In this document: one piece after another, positions 51,729-61,865 of the stretch
Layout of the letters: each line of letters begins with the position of its first letter
Numbering within the stretch: position 1 is the stretch's first letter
NCBI RefSeq assembly: GCF_016446285.1
Contig: NZ_CP054140.1
Location: 2,904,001 to 2,968,000 of the forward strand
Length of the DNA: 64,000 nt
Direction: 5' to 3'
Source of the DNA: Desulfobulbus oligotrophicus
GTDB taxonomy: Bacteria; Desulfobacterota; Desulfobulbia; Desulfobulbales; Desulfobulbaceae
Notes under the pieces: generated by a model
The model's database searches: none
Seen by the model: the letters and a program-made list of their open reading frames with translations, nothing else
Told to the model about the DNA's origin: nothing
Made by a program: the position numbers and the translations under genes

Positions 51729-53226
51729 ATCCGGCAAAAAGAAGAGAGATGAAGAAGGGGGGGCTCGTCGAAGCTTCCGCTGGCGACCACCTCTGCTGCT
51801 TTACAGTTACATTGCCAATGAACTGTTAGCCCCGTTTTTTGCCAGCTTCCTCATCCTCTACTGTGTTTTTTTCCTGGTACGACTCATCCCCCTGCTGGAC
51901 ATCGTCCTCAGTCTGCGCATCGGCCTGGCCGACTTCATCCGGCTGTTTGCCTATATCTTTCCCCATATGCTCCTCTACATCATTCCCATGGCCAGCATGG
52001 CCGGAGTGATCGTAGGGTTTACACGACTTGCCAGCGATCGCGAAATTCTGGCGTTTAAGGCCTGTGGTGTCAGTCTTGTCCAGATGTTACCGCCGGTGCT
52101 GGTCATCTTGGCCGTTATTGCCTGTTTGACAGGTCTCTTTTCCATTCAGCTCATCCCTGCCGGTGCCTTAGGTGTCAAGCAGCTCATGTTTCAGCTTGCC
52201 AAGGAAAAGATCGACAAGGGTCTCAAGGAAAAGGAGTTTACCGAAGCTTTGGGCGACATCGTGCTCTACGTTGATAAGATTGACAAGCAGCAGCGCTGGC
52301 ATGGGGTATACGTTTCCGATATGCGCGGCCGAACCGAACCCCTGGTCACTGTTGCAAAGCAAGGCCAGATGCATGCGGACATGGAACAGATGCTGGTTAC
52401 TGTAGTCCTCAACGACGGCACACTGCACAACACCGAGGGCATGGACAACCAGACAATCCGGTTCGGCAGATATCAGCTCAGGATATCCCTGCGACCGCCG
52501 ACAACAATCGGTAAAGAGGATCTTTCCAGCCAAACCCGCGGGGCGATGACACAAGAGCAGTTGTCAGCCGCGGCATCCCAACTCGACCCTGACTCAAAAG
52601 CCGCACGTATCTATCTCTCCGAATACCATAACCGCATGGTCCTGCCGGTCGGCTGTTTTATACTCGGTGTCATTGGCCTGCCTCTCGGCCTGCAGGCATC
52701 ACCGGGAAGACGCGCTGTGGGGATTCCTCTCGGGTTAGCGGTTTTTATTACCTATTACATTGCCTTGACAACCTGTCGTGCCCTTGGCGAAACAGGTATC
52801 CTTCCGCTCGTTCCCAGTCTGTGGCTGCCCAATGTGATTTTTACTCTGCTTGCCATATCCCTTCTCTGGCGGACCTATCAGGAAAAACCGCTTCTTCCCA
52901 GACAGATCCGGCAGCTTTGGTATGTAGTTTACGAAAGTCTGTTAAAAAAAATTATCCGCCCGATTATCAGCCGCCTGCGTAAACCAGTCCATAACGGTCA
53001 TTCCAAAGGTATCGACACCTCTTCTGATGCTGTTTCTGAGACCACTGCGCTCCACGTTCATGCCGATGTCAACACCGGTATCTTCCATCTGCCGCCATGC
53101 AAAAACTACAACTGCCCGACCTGCCGATTACGCTTCAAAAATCCCCGAGTTGCCCGGGAGGCCGGTTTTACTCCCTGTGAATTCTGTGCCACTCTCCTTG
53201 CGCAGAAAGCGGATGGACCGCAGTAA
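51718..53226 (+). CDS. LptF/LptG-family permease with Ada-like zinc-binding C-terminal tail
   Basis: A 502-residue protein. Residues 25-395 form a LptF/LptG permease: three helices near 35-130, a periplasmic beta-jellyroll (about 155-275, GDIVLYVDKIDKQQ), then three helices from LPVGCFILGVIGLPLGLQ onward. LptFG with LptB moves lipopolysaccharide out of the inner membrane. After a linker, residues 440-500 hold VNTGIFHLPPCKNYNCPTC, then EAGFTPCEFC, the pattern of Ada-type or small zinc-ribbon metal-binding domains. The family normally ends near 370-400 residues, so the tail is an addition on the cytosolic side. The start overlaps the M23 gene by 11 bases. Confidence 0.9.
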   Translation: MHSESGKKKRDEEGGARRSFRWRPPLLLYSYIANELLAPFFASFLILYCVFFLVRLIPLLDIVLSLRIGLADFIRLFAYIFPHMLLYIIPMASMAGVIVGFTRLASDREILAFKACGVSLVQMLPPVLVILAVIACLTGLFSIQLIPAGALGVKQLMFQLAKEKIDKGLKEKEFTEALGDIVLYVDKIDKQQRWHGVYVSDMRGRTEPLVTVAKQGQMHADMEQMLVTVVLNDGTLHNTEGMDNQTIRFGRYQLRISLRPPTTIGKEDLSSQTRGAMTQEQLSAAASQLDPDSKAARIYLSEYHNRMVLPVGCFILGVIGLPLGLQASPGRRAVGIPLGLAVFITYYIALTTCRALGETGILPLVPSLWLPNVIFTLLAISLLWRTYQEKPLLPRQIRQLWYVVYESLLKKIIRPIISRLRKPVHNGHSKGIDTSSDAVSETTALHVHADVNTGIFHLPPCKNYNCPTCRLRFKNPRVAREAGFTPCEFCATLLAQKADGPQ

Positions 53227-53423
53227 AGGCCAGGCCAGGACACACTGCATGAACTGGACACAACCTCAAGAAATGTCACCAGGAGTGAAACAACCGCCGG
53301 TCTCCTGATTATGAGTTGGAGGTTGCCACAACATCAAATACCTTTTATATTTCCATGGAGTTACTTGAGCTATAAACAGGAAGTTCAGAATCTTTTCCAT
53401 CCCTTTCACAAACATACCTATTG

Positions 53424-55049
53424 ATGCAACTAGCTTCAGCGACGCAGATGCGTGAACTTGACCGGCAGACCATTGAAGAAATCGGTATTCCGGGCATGGT
53501 ACTCATGGAAAACGCCGGCCGGGGGACAGCGGACAGTATGCAGCAGTTCTTTGGTCCTGTGAACGGAAAAACCGTTTGCATCTTTGCCGGGCCCGGCAAC
53601 AACGGCGGAGATGGACTGGTGATAGCCCGTACTGTTCATGGCCAGGGAGCCGTTCCCTTTGTCTTCTTTGCTACTGATCCGGAACAGTTAACCGGAGACG
53701 CCGGGCACAACTTCAGCATTCTCAAACGGTTACGCATTCCATACCAGGTGCTGGATTACAAAGAAAAAATGCTCACTCTGGTGGACACGATACTGACCCT
53801 TAACCGGATGCATCCTGTCCACTGTCTGGTAGATGCCCTGTTTGGCACTGGTCTGGAACGACCGATCAGTGGTCCGTTTCTTGAACTTGTCAAAGGCATC
53901 AATATATTACACGACCATCACCACATGCCTGTCGTCAGCGCCGATATTCCCTCCGGCCTCCACAGTGACAGCGGCACTGTCCTTGGTGAAGCGGTTCATG
54001 CTGATCTCACCGTGACCTACGGTCTTCCCAAACCCGGTCTCCTGCACCATGGCGGCCCTCACGTCGGCAGACTCGTCCGTGTCGACATAGGTCTTCCCAC
54101 TAAAATAATCAGCCAGATGCAGTTAAAGGGCTCGATCCTTGACAGTGACATAACCGCTGCTTTGCGACCTCGACAGATCGGGGCACACAAGGGTTCCCAT
54201 GGACATCTTCTTATCCTTGCCGGTTCCACCGGGAAAACCGGTGCAGCTCTCCTCGCCGGCCAGGGAGCATTGCGCAGTGGCGCCGGCCTGGTTACCTTTG
54301 CTGTTCCAGGTAATCTCAATCCGATATTTGAAACCGGTCTTGCCGAAGCCATGTCTGTCCCTCTGTACGGATCAACCGACATCTTCTCCATCACCGATTA
54401 CGAGCACATCTTAGCTCTTAGTCAGGGAAAAGACGGGATAATCCTTGGACCGGGTATCGGTACTGATATCGGCACAGGACAGCTGGTACTGCGTCTTTAC
54501 ACGGAAAGTCCGCTGCCAATGGTCGTTGATGCCGATGCACTGAACATTTTGGCGGCGCATCCGCAACAGGTACGCCAACCGGCAGGACCACGAATACTCA
54601 CGCCTCATCCCGGCGAGATGTCCCGGCTGCTGGGCACATCCATCGAACAGGTACAGGCTGACCGACTTGCCGCCGCTCTATGGCTCCAGACCGATTCCCA
54701 CAATGACCTTCCCCCCATGATCACTGTCCTTAAGGGGGCCGGTACTGTCATTACCTCGACAGATGGGTATTGGACAATCAACACCACAGGTAATCCCGGC
54801 ATGGGTGCCGGCGGTATGGGGGATGTTCTGGCAGGAATCATTGGTGGTTTACTGGTTCAAGGCCATACTCCCTGGCAAGCAGCCTGTCTCGGTGTTTACC
54901 TCCATGGCCTGGCTGCTGACCATCTGGCCTGTAAACAGCCTTTCGGCTATACGGCCTCAGATGTTGCCCTTGCCTTACCACAACGTATCGGCACCCTTAT
55001 TACAGCATCCGACAAGGAGATCTTATGCTCACCGCCCAAGATATCATGA
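53424..55049 (+). CDS. nnr: Bifunctional NAD(P)H-hydrate epimerase / ADP-dependent dehydratase
   Basis: A 541-residue metabolite-repair enzyme. Residues 1-225 form the YjeF_N epimerase domain (MRELDRQTIEEIGIPGMVLMENAG, FAGPGNNGGDGLVIAR, DALFGTGLERPISGP, DIPSGLHSDSG). Residues 240-520 form the carbohydrate-kinase-like dehydratase domain (GAHKGSHGHLLILAGSTGKTGAALL, GPGIGTD, DADALNIL, LTPHPGEMSRLLG, TTGNPGMGAGGMGDVLAG). Together they return hydrated NADH and NADPH to active cofactor. Length is normal. ATG 53424 is used although no strong ribosome binding site precedes it. Its last 25 bases overlap the CBS-protein gene. Confidence 0.95.
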   Translation: MQLASATQMRELDRQTIEEIGIPGMVLMENAGRGTADSMQQFFGPVNGKTVCIFAGPGNNGGDGLVIARTVHGQGAVPFVFFATDPEQLTGDAGHNFSILKRLRIPYQVLDYKEKMLTLVDTILTLNRMHPVHCLVDALFGTGLERPISGPFLELVKGINILHDHHHMPVVSADIPSGLHSDSGTVLGEAVHADLTVTYGLPKPGLLHHGGPHVGRLVRVDIGLPTKIISQMQLKGSILDSDITAALRPRQIGAHKGSHGHLLILAGSTGKTGAALLAGQGALRSGAGLVTFAVPGNLNPIFETGLAEAMSVPLYGSTDIFSITDYEHILALSQGKDGIILGPGIGTDIGTGQLVLRLYTESPLPMVVDADALNILAAHPQQVRQPAGPRILTPHPGEMSRLLGTSIEQVQADRLAAALWLQTDSHNDLPPMITVLKGAGTVITSTDGYWTINTTGNPGMGAGGMGDVLAGIIGGLLVQGHTPWQAACLGVYLHGLAADHLACKQPFGYTASDVALALPQRIGTLITASDKEILCSPPKIS

Positions 55050-55480
55050 CCCGTGAAGTAATTACCGTCAATGCAAACACATCCGTGCGGGATTTGGCCG
55101 CTGTGCTCCTCACCAGTAATATCAGTGGTGCACCGGTGGTTGATGACACTGGTGCTGTTATCGGTATCGTGACTGAAAGTGATCTGATCTTTCAGAATAA
55201 AAAGGTACACCTGCCCACAACCTTTGCCCTGCTTGACGCCTTTGTCTTTTTGGAACGACCGGGAAAAATGGAACAGGAACTCAAGAAGATATCCGGTTCA
55301 AAGGTCGGTGACATCTGTTCACGTAAACTGGTGTCCGTCACTCCGGAAACAGGACTTGAAGAGCTGGCTACCCTGATGACAGAGAAGAAAATTCACACCT
55401 TACCGGTGATGACTCAAGGAAAACTGGTGGGCGTCATTGGTAAATCCGATATCATCCGGACCATTGCCCATGGAAGGTAG
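55025..55480 (+). CDS. CBS-domain pair protein
   Basis: A 151-residue protein made of two CBS motifs forming one Bateman module. The first is IMTREVITVNANTSVRDLA ending GAVIGIVTESDL; the second is ICSRKLVSVTPETGLEELA ending GKLVGVIGKSDIIRTI. Such stand-alone modules bind adenine nucleotides and regulate partners. AAGGAG five bases before the ATG sits inside the end of nnr, and the genes overlap by 25 bases, so they are coupled. A link between cofactor repair and adenylate sensing is plausible but unproven. It converges with the GGDEF gene two bases away. Confidence 0.9.
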   Translation: MLTAQDIMTREVITVNANTSVRDLAAVLLTSNISGAPVVDDTGAVIGIVTESDLIFQNKKVHLPTTFALLDAFVFLERPGKMEQELKKISGSKVGDICSRKLVSVTPETGLEELATLMTEKKIHTLPVMTQGKLVGVIGKSDIIRTIAHGR

Positions 55481-55482
55481 GT

Positions 55483-56790
55483 TCAGTCGCTACCGTAAAG
55501 ATGCCAACGGTTACGGCCTCTTTTTTTGGCCTCGTACATGGCAATATCGGCATGACGAAGCATGGTGTCATCATCTTGACAGTCATCGGGAAAGACCGAA
55601 ATACCTATGCTCGCCCCAATGGAACAGATATGTTCGGCAGCCTTGATCGGCTCGTTAAGCGAGTCAATGACCTTCTGTGCGACCAGGGTGGCACCTTCAA
55701 GAGTTTCGGTACTCTCAAGAAGGATAACAAACTCATCCCCGCCAAGTCGGCAAACCGAGTCAGAAGTTCGCAGAACCGTGCGTAACCGTTCTGCGACCTG
55801 CATCAGAACAATGTCTCCCACGCCATGACCATACTGATCGTTGATCGGTTTAAAGCGATCAAGATCGATAAACAGCAGACAGAGTAAACGGTTATACCGC
55901 TTAGCCAGGGAAATTGCCTGCGGCAGACGTCTCCGAAAGTAGTTCCGATTGGGAAGATTTGTGAGCGGGTCGTGGTTGGCCATGTAGCGGATAAGTTCTG
56001 CAGCCTCTTGTCGCTCGGTCACATCCTGAAAAACAAGAACCCCACCGATCAACCGTTGTCCTTGGAGAATCGGAGTTGAGCGGAAATCCGCTGGAAAACT
56101 GGTACCGTCCTTCCGCAGCATCCTTGCTTCGTCAAAACAAATGGTGGTCATGTTGTCTACCTGGCTAAAGTAGGGACAGCAGTCCTCCACAAAATCATTG
56201 CTGCCGGGCAGGGATATTCGAAAGATCTGCCGGCAGTCCGCCCCCAACACCTCATCGTTATCATATCCCAGCATCTTCAACGCCGCCGGGTTGATGTAAC
56301 TGATCCGTCCCAGATTATCAATACCGCAAATACCGTTAGCCGCCGCATCAAGGATCATCTCATAGTTGCGGGATAACAGCTCAAGCTCCTTCTTGGCATA
56401 ATGCGACCCGAGGATGTAACGAATGCGGTTTTTCAGGACCGGCCAACGCAACGGCTTACGAATATAATCAACAGCTCCGGCACCGTACGAACGGTCTATA
56501 CTTTTTTCATCATCCAGAGCCGTCACCATCAGAACGGGCGGCGGATCGGCCATTGAGGAACGAATGTGCTCGCAGACACCCGGTCCGTCTATACCCGGCA
56601 TCGCGATATCAAGAATAACCAGATCAAACTCTTGAACTGCCAATTTTTCAAGGGCCGCCCTACCGTCTTCGGCCTCAACAACCGCATACCCCTCACTTTC
56701 GAGAAACTGACGCATAAGCATGCGCATGACTTCATCATCATCAACAATCAAAATGACAGGAGTAGAACCCGAAAGTAAGGAAACCGTCAT
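55483..56790 (-). CDS. Response regulator with PAS and GGDEF domains (diguanylate cyclase)
   Basis: A 435-residue soluble regulator. The receiver domain (10-128) has ILIVDDDEV, phosphoacceptor aspartate in LVILDIAMPGIDG near 58, and YIRKPL. The PAS domain (140-265) has ILDAAANGICGIDNLGRISYINPAA and VFQDVTERQE. The GGDEF domain (270-432) has DPLTNLPNRNYF, FIDLDRFKPIND and an intact GGDEF site. An RxxD inhibitory site (RTSD) lies five residues before GGDEF, so product inhibition is likely. Phosphorylation would switch c-di-GMP synthesis, a possible source of signal for the PilZ protein at 40391. It lies 68 bases after the hybrid kinase gene on the same strand, its likely partner. Confidence 0.94.
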   Translation of the reverse strand: MTVSLLSGSTPVILIVDDDEVMRMLMRQFLESEGYAVVEAEDGRAALEKLAVQEFDLVILDIAMPGIDGPGVCEHIRSSMADPPPVLMVTALDDEKSIDRSYGAGAVDYIRKPLRWPVLKNRIRYILGSHYAKKELELLSRNYEMILDAAANGICGIDNLGRISYINPAALKMLGYDNDEVLGADCRQIFRISLPGSNDFVEDCCPYFSQVDNMTTICFDEARMLRKDGTSFPADFRSTPILQGQRLIGGVLVFQDVTERQEAAELIRYMANHDPLTNLPNRNYFRRRLPQAISLAKRYNRLLCLLFIDLDRFKPINDQYGHGVGDIVLMQVAERLRTVLRTSDSVCRLGGDEFVILLESTETLEGATLVAQKVIDSLNEPIKAAEHICSIGASIGISVFPDDCQDDDTMLRHADIAMYEAKKRGRNRWHLYGSD

Positions 56791-56858
56791 AGGCGTAAAA
56801 CAGAATAGGGTGATAAAATTAAAACAGCGGCTCCTAGTATTGTATGAAAAACTATTAA

Positions 56859-58553
56859 TTATTCAAGCTGTTCAAGAAAAAATTCTTTAACCTGTCGGCT
56901 CGCATTGACTATTTGCTGAAAAATTCTCGTTATTTGCTGCAAATTATTATTTTTCCCCATACTTTCTGCCAACTGACACAGATGAGAAAGATTCTCAGCC
57001 CCAAACTGACTGCTGTTTCCCTTCATGGTATGAGCGATCTTACTGATCTCTAACGGATCGTTCGCCTGAACCGCCTTTTCTAATTCAGCAAGGCGTCGAT
57101 CCAGTGACTGAAGAAAGACCTGAATAACCGGTCCAATGTCACCGACATAATCCCGCAAACGTTGGAGAACCTCCAGGTTAACCACTTCCGGTGTCGGATT
57201 CTTCATTTCGGCAGTCTGTTCCATTTTCATCGACAGAGGGAAAAAAGTAAGCGGCAGCTCCGGCAGCCAGTTGGAAAGGACTGCCATGAGTCTGGTAAAA
57301 TCAATGGGTTTGACCAAATAATCGACCATGCCCACTTCTTTGCATCTCTGCTGGGCAGCAGCCGTGGCATCAGCTGTCAGGGCTATGATAACCGGTGAGG
57401 GATACTGATGTCTCGCCGCCTCCTCCAAAATAGTTGCAGCCGCGGCAAAACCATCGACAACCGGCATCTGGCAGTCCATGAAGATCAGATTGAACCGGTT
57501 ATTTCGGCACGCTTCAATGGCCTCCTGCCCATTGCGGGCAAAAACAATGTCAACAGGTACGTGTCGAAAAATTTCACCCATGATGACACGATTTGTTTCC
57601 TCATCATCAACAATCAAAAGGCGGAGGGTATGTGGTGATCCATCCTCTGTAACCGATGGTTGTGGTTCTCTTGCCTCAGTTGTCACAGGTTCGGGATCCA
57701 GGTGTTCGACATGGCTCAGCTTTGCTTGCAACTCCATGTTGCCCGCTTCCCGCGGCAGGGTAATGACAAACCAGAACGTTGAACCCTGACCCAGCTCCGA
57801 TTGCACGCCAAAATCACCGTTCATAAGTTTGATCAGTCGGGCGCTGATCGAGAGCCCCAACCCACTGCCTCCATAACGGCGGGTGGAAGAGCTGTCAACC
57901 TGGGTAAATGGCTGAAAAAGCTTCCCTATAGACTCTTTGGCAATACCCACTCCGGTATCCCGCACCTCGAATCTGAGTTGATCGCTCCCTTCGGAAGAAG
58001 ACACCTTCAACACCCGAAGGGTAACCGTCCCCTGTTCAGTGAATTTGATGGCATTCCCCAGCAGGTTGACCACAATCTGGCGCAAACGATAAGCATCCCC
58101 CTGATACAAAGGTGCCAGGTCGGGATCACGCTCAATGGTGACCGTCAGCCCCTTACTTTTGGCAGTCACCTGATAAAGTGACAGCAACTGTTCAAGCAAC
58201 ACCCGCAGATCAAAGGGTTCGATGTCTAAAACCATTTTATCTGCCTCTATTTTGCTGAAATCGAGCAAATTATTGATCAATGTCAAGAGGCTGGCAGCAG
58301 AGGTTTTGATCAGTTGAGCAAAGTGTTTCTGCCGGGGGTGTAATTCTGTGGTGAGTAACAGTTCACTGATCCCTATCACCCCGTTCATTGGCGTACGGAT
58401 CTCATGGCTGATCATGGCCAGGAATTCGGATTTAGCCTGGTTTGCAGAGTCTGCCTGCTGAACTTTTTGCTGTAAGTTGAGATTCTCTTCTTTAAGCTGC
58501 TGCAGCTCAGTTTCCAGTTTCTTAATCCGGGATTCTAAAGATATCTCTGCCAT
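56859..58553 (-). CDS. Soluble hybrid histidine kinase with receiver and Hpt domains
   Basis: A 564-residue phosphorelay protein without membrane helices. Residues 1-38 form a coiled coil. HisKA has its phosphohistidine in [15 protein letters not shown] near 50. The HATPase (about 150-275) has [19 protein letters not shown] and [10 protein letters not shown]. The receiver domain (about 315-440) has [10 protein letters not shown] and the aspartate in [13 protein letters not shown] near 367. A C-terminal Hpt domain (465-560) has histidine in [14 protein letters not shown]. This is the full three-step relay, and the adjacent REC-PAS-GGDEF gene is the obvious output. It starts three bases after the stop of the helicase fusion gene. 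No sensor domain beyond the coiled coil is present. Confidence 0.94.
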   Translation of the reverse strand: MAEISLESRIKKLETELQQLKEENLNLQQKVQQADSANQAKSEFLAMISHEIRTPMNGVIGISELLLTTELHPRQKHFAQLIKTSAASLLTLINNLLDFSKIEADKMVLDIEPFDLRVLLEQLLSLYQVTAKSKGLTVTIERDPDLAPLYQGDAYRLRQIVVNLLGNAIKFTEQGTVTLRVLKVSSSEGSDQLRFEVRDTGVGIAKESIGKLFQPFTQVDSSSTRRYGGSGLGLSISARLIKLMNGDFGVQSELGQGSTFWFVITLPREAGNMELQAKLSHVEHLDPEPVTTEAREPQPSVTEDGSPHTLRLLIVDDEETNRVIMGEIFRHVPVDIVFARNGQEAIEACRNNRFNLIFMDCQMPVVDGFAAAATILEEAARHQYPSPVIIALTADATAAAQQRCKEVGMVDYLVKPIDFTRLMAVLSNWLPELPLTFFPLSMKMEQTAEMKNPTPEVVNLEVLQRLRDYVGDIGPVIQVFLQSLDRRLAELEKAVQANDPLEISKIAHTMKGNSSQFGAENLSHLCQLAESMGKNNNLQQITRIFQQIVNASRQVKEFFLEQLE

Positions 58554-58556
58554 AAT

Positions 58557-61500
58557 TCACGAAAACAGCGAAAGTTGACGAGGCCTGGACGTACGGCTCC
58601 GTATCGGTTCAGGTGTTGGCAGGTTGGTAAAAGAGGCGGCAGGCAACTCCTGTAAAAATCGGGAAGGTGTGCATGGTCTCAGCGGTCCGCCATAGCGGGA
58701 TCGCTCTTTGCACCAGGTTAAAAACAGGGTTGTGGTTGCTCTGGTCAACCCCACATACAACAGCCTGCGCTCCTCTTCAAGCTGCTGCTCCCCATCTTCC
58801 CCGTCAATCGAGCTGCCCATGTACAATGGCAACAGCCCGTCCTCAAGACCTGTAATAAACACCAGTGGAAACTCCAATCCTTTGGCCGCATGTAATGTGC
58901 AAAGGGTTATCGCCTCAGCGCGAGGATCGTAGATAATCGAATCACTGTACTGGAGAAGATGAGCTGCAAAATCAGTCAACGGGAGGTCAGTGGCCACAGC
59001 CGACTCAATCAGCCGCTGCATATCCGGGTGATCGGCAGCGAGCAGGTAGTGTTCGACCAGAGCTTGCAAAATTGACGCCACGGGTTGAGTATCAACAAGG
59101 GATTGCATCTCTGCGGCAAAGAGACACAGCCGTGCGCAGGCAGCATCATCCGTGCCATGCAGCCAGTCTGTCATGTGTGATAAGCTGATCCCCGCTCTTA
59201 AGCCGGGTGTGCGAAAATGAGTTCGCAGCCGATCAACCACCTGTTCATCAATCCCCGGTTCCTGACGCACCAGAAACATGAGTTGGCTGAACTCGGCCAG
59301 ACCGGTAAGGGCGAGTATCCAGAAATAAAGCAGACGACAGTCCCCTTTCGTGTAATAAGCTTCCAGATCAACCACCTGGAAAGGAATACCACGTCTGGAC
59401 AGTACCGCTCCGATGGCTGCCGCCTGAGCCGAGGTCCGGTACAGCACGCCGATATCACGGAAAGACACAGCTGATGCTTCGATTCGGTCGTCTCGTTCTA
59501 TAGATCGGTGTGAGGTGCCTCCCAGGTGCACCTCAATATTATCGGCAATAAATGCGGCCTCCTGTTCAGGATGCGCACAGCGCTGTACATAAAGAGTCCC
59601 CTGGAGGTTGTTACAGGCTTCCATTTCCACCAAAGGAAGCGGATGGTCATTGTGTGCTATCAGTTGTTCAGCAGCACGGACGATACTGACACCACTGCGA
59701 TAGTTACGAAACAGTCGATGTACTTCCGGATGCAGATCGTCTCTGAACGTATGAAACCATCGCGGATCAGAGCCACGAAAGCCATAGATGGCCTGGTCAG
59801 GATCACCGATGGCAAACACGGTAGAGGTCCGGGCCAGCAAGGCTATCAACCTGTACTGTGCTGCATTGACATCCTGAAACTCATCAACAAACAGATGACC
59901 GGTTGCCCTGCGTATCGTTTCCGCCTCAGGGCCGTCCACATGCAACAACTCTACGGTACGTGAAACCACCGCCTCAATATCGATCAGAGACCGTTCATCA
60001 AGGGTCTGTACATAGCGTTGCACAACGCTGTTTTCCGTACCGGACTCCAACTGACTGAAAAAACGGCTGAGCAGGCGCGAGAAGGCCTCACGGTCCCTGG
60101 CGCTCCAATCGGGCTGGAGCTCCTCAAGCACCAACATCCGTTCCTCCGGACCGGCCACCTTGAGTTCTGGTCTGAATCGACGCAGATGCCCCAAGCAGTA
60201 CCCATGAAAGGTGGCAACTGTGACTGATCCACTCTGGTCTGGAATATCCCGGGAGATCCGTTCACGGACTTCAGCTGCCGCCTTATTGGTAAAGGTAATG
60301 ACCGTGCACGGTATGGCTCCCGAACCGGCCACACACTGAACCCGACTGACCAGGGTATGGGTTTTTCCAGTGCCTGGCCCGGCTTGTACCACTATGAGAG
60401 CAGCCGTGCTGTCAACTGCCTGCTGCTGCTCACTGTTTAATGATACCCGACTCCTTTTGGCAGGAGTCGGGATGTCGTCCATTGGTACGGGGTCAAGTGC
60501 GGTTCTGGTTCGCTTTCCTGCCTTCTTCCGTTGTTCTGAGGTAACAGCCGAAGCGAACAGGTTCCCCTGGCCGCAGAGGCGGGCACGTTCGTCACCTGAA
60601 AAAACCTGAATGACCCCAAATTCTCCATCATAACCGGGCCGGCGAAGTACCTGGTTAGCTCGAACCCGCCTGATCGCTTCCGCCAGCAGCGAGGATCCCC
60701 GGGTCTGAATATCTTCAACCGGTGTTTCCAGCAGCAGAGTGAATTCAGAGCCAAAGGTATTGATTAAACGGACATAACTGTTTTGCACCTTCTTCGTGTT
60801 CGGACCACAGTCAAGGAGCTCTGCAATCATTTCCTGCAGGGGAATCAGACTGTGTACCTGTGGGCTGCCGGGCGGATACACCGGTTTTTCCCGATCCGCC
60901 AGTTCCAGAACCCGATGGAGCACCCCGATTGTCAACGGCTTGCCGCAGGCCGGGCACAGGTTGTTAAGTTTTCTGCTTTCCTGAGGTTCCAGACAGATCT
61001 GACATCGGCGATGACCGTCACAGTGGTACTTCCCGCCCTCCGGATAAAACTCGACAGTCCCGGTAAAAACCTGCTGACCGTCCTGATTGACCGGAGATTC
61101 CACTGCACTGCGAAGAGAAAAGAAGTCAAGACCTGTGTTGAAGATGTTCGCCTCTCTTCCCAGCTTAGCCGGTGAGTGGCAGTCCGAATTGGAGAGAAGA
61201 GTAAATCTGTCCAGAGCAGAGACCATCCGGTTCATCTCCGGGTCTGAAGAAAGGCCGGTCTCCAGGGCAAAAATATGATGACTGAGATCTCCAAAACACT
61301 CCTCAATGGAGTCGAATCCGGATTTGGAGCCAAACACGGAGAACCATGGCGTCCAGATATGAGCGGGCACCAGGAATCCGGCCTCGGATCTCTCCAACAG
61401 GATTTCAAGAAGAAGGCGGGAATCAAGACCAAGAATCGGCCGACCGTCAGCACTGATATTACCCAGGGTCGCCAGGGTGGCATTGATCTGTCGAGCAGCA

Positions 61501-61865
61501 TGAAAATCAGGAACATACAGTAAGTTGTGGATCTTCCTGACCTTACCGTCACGCTTGTAGATTGAACTGATCTCGGCGCTGAGTACAAAGCGAATGGATG
61601 CCGGCGACAGGGCTGGACGGATTCCCATTGGCAGCACAGGACTCATGTCAATGATCTGATCGGCTTTCAGACGAAAAAAGCCCGGTTCAGCCGGCTCTAA
61701 ACATTCCTGGAGGTGGGCAAACCAACCGGGATGAGTGAAGTCACCGGTCCCCACCACGTTGATACCCTTGACCGCCGCCCAGGCAGCTAAGCCGTGGAGC
61801 GTGCTCGCCTTGCTGGTGGCCCGAGAATAATGGCTGTGAATATGCAGATCAGCAATATAGCGCAT
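58557..61865 (-). CDS. Endonuclease Q-like PHP protein fused to UvrD-type helicase
   Basis: A 1102-residue fusion. Residues 1-420 match the TIGR00375/Endonuclease Q family: YIADLHIHSHYSRATSK, VVGTGDFTHPGW, PAHIWTPWFSVFG and SNSDCHSPAKLG carry the PHP metal ligands, and a zinc site (CQIC, CPACGKPLTIGVLHRV) follows near 305-335. Residues about 475-1085 form an SF1A helicase: Walker A AGPGTGKT, FTNKAAAEVRERI, HLFVDEFQDVNAAQYR, GDPDQAIYGFRGSDP, LHAAKGLEFPLVF and LLYVGLTRA. EndoQ nicks DNA 5' to deaminated bases in archaea and some bacteria, so the fusion suggests nick-and-unwind repair in one chain. The ATG at 61865 shares one base with the nadD stop (TGATG); the frame upstream is nadD in another phase. 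Confidence 0.92.
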   Translation of the reverse strand: MRYIADLHIHSHYSRATSKASTLHGLAAWAAVKGINVVGTGDFTHPGWFAHLQECLEPAEPGFFRLKADQIIDMSPVLPMGIRPALSPASIRFVLSAEISSIYKRDGKVRKIHNLLYVPDFHAARQINATLATLGNISADGRPILGLDSRLLLEILLERSEAGFLVPAHIWTPWFSVFGSKSGFDSIEECFGDLSHHIFALETGLSSDPEMNRMVSALDRFTLLSNSDCHSPAKLGREANIFNTGLDFFSLRSAVESPVNQDGQQVFTGTVEFYPEGGKYHCDGHRRCQICLEPQESRKLNNLCPACGKPLTIGVLHRVLELADREKPVYPPGSPQVHSLIPLQEMIAELLDCGPNTKKVQNSYVRLINTFGSEFTLLLETPVEDIQTRGSSLLAEAIRRVRANQVLRRPGYDGEFGVIQVFSGDERARLCGQGNLFASAVTSEQRKKAGKRTRTALDPVPMDDIPTPAKRSRVSLNSEQQQAVDSTAALIVVQAGPGTGKTHTLVSRVQCVAGSGAIPCTVITFTNKAAAEVRERISRDIPDQSGSVTVATFHGYCLGHLRRFRPELKVAGPEERMLVLEELQPDWSARDREAFSRLLSRFFSQLESGTENSVVQRYVQTLDERSLIDIEAVVSRTVELLHVDGPEAETIRRATGHLFVDEFQDVNAAQYRLIALLARTSTVFAIGDPDQAIYGFRGSDPRWFHTFRDDLHPEVHRLFRNYRSGVSIVRAAEQLIAHNDHPLPLVEMEACNNLQGTLYVQRCAHPEQEAAFIADNIEVHLGGTSHRSIERDDRIEASAVSFRDIGVLYRTSAQAAAIGAVLSRRGIPFQVVDLEAYYTKGDCRLLYFWILALTGLAEFSQLMFLVRQEPGIDEQVVDRLRTHFRTPGLRAGISLSHMTDWLHGTDDAACARLCLFAAEMQSLVDTQPVASILQALVEHYLLAADHPDMQRLIESAVATDLPLTDFAAHLLQYSDSIIYDPRAEAITLCTLHAAKGLEFPLVFITGLEDGLLPLYMGSSIDGEDGEQQLEEERRLLYVGLTRATTTLFLTWCKERSRYGGPLRPCTPSRFLQELPAASFTNLPTPEPIRSRTSRPRQLSLFS

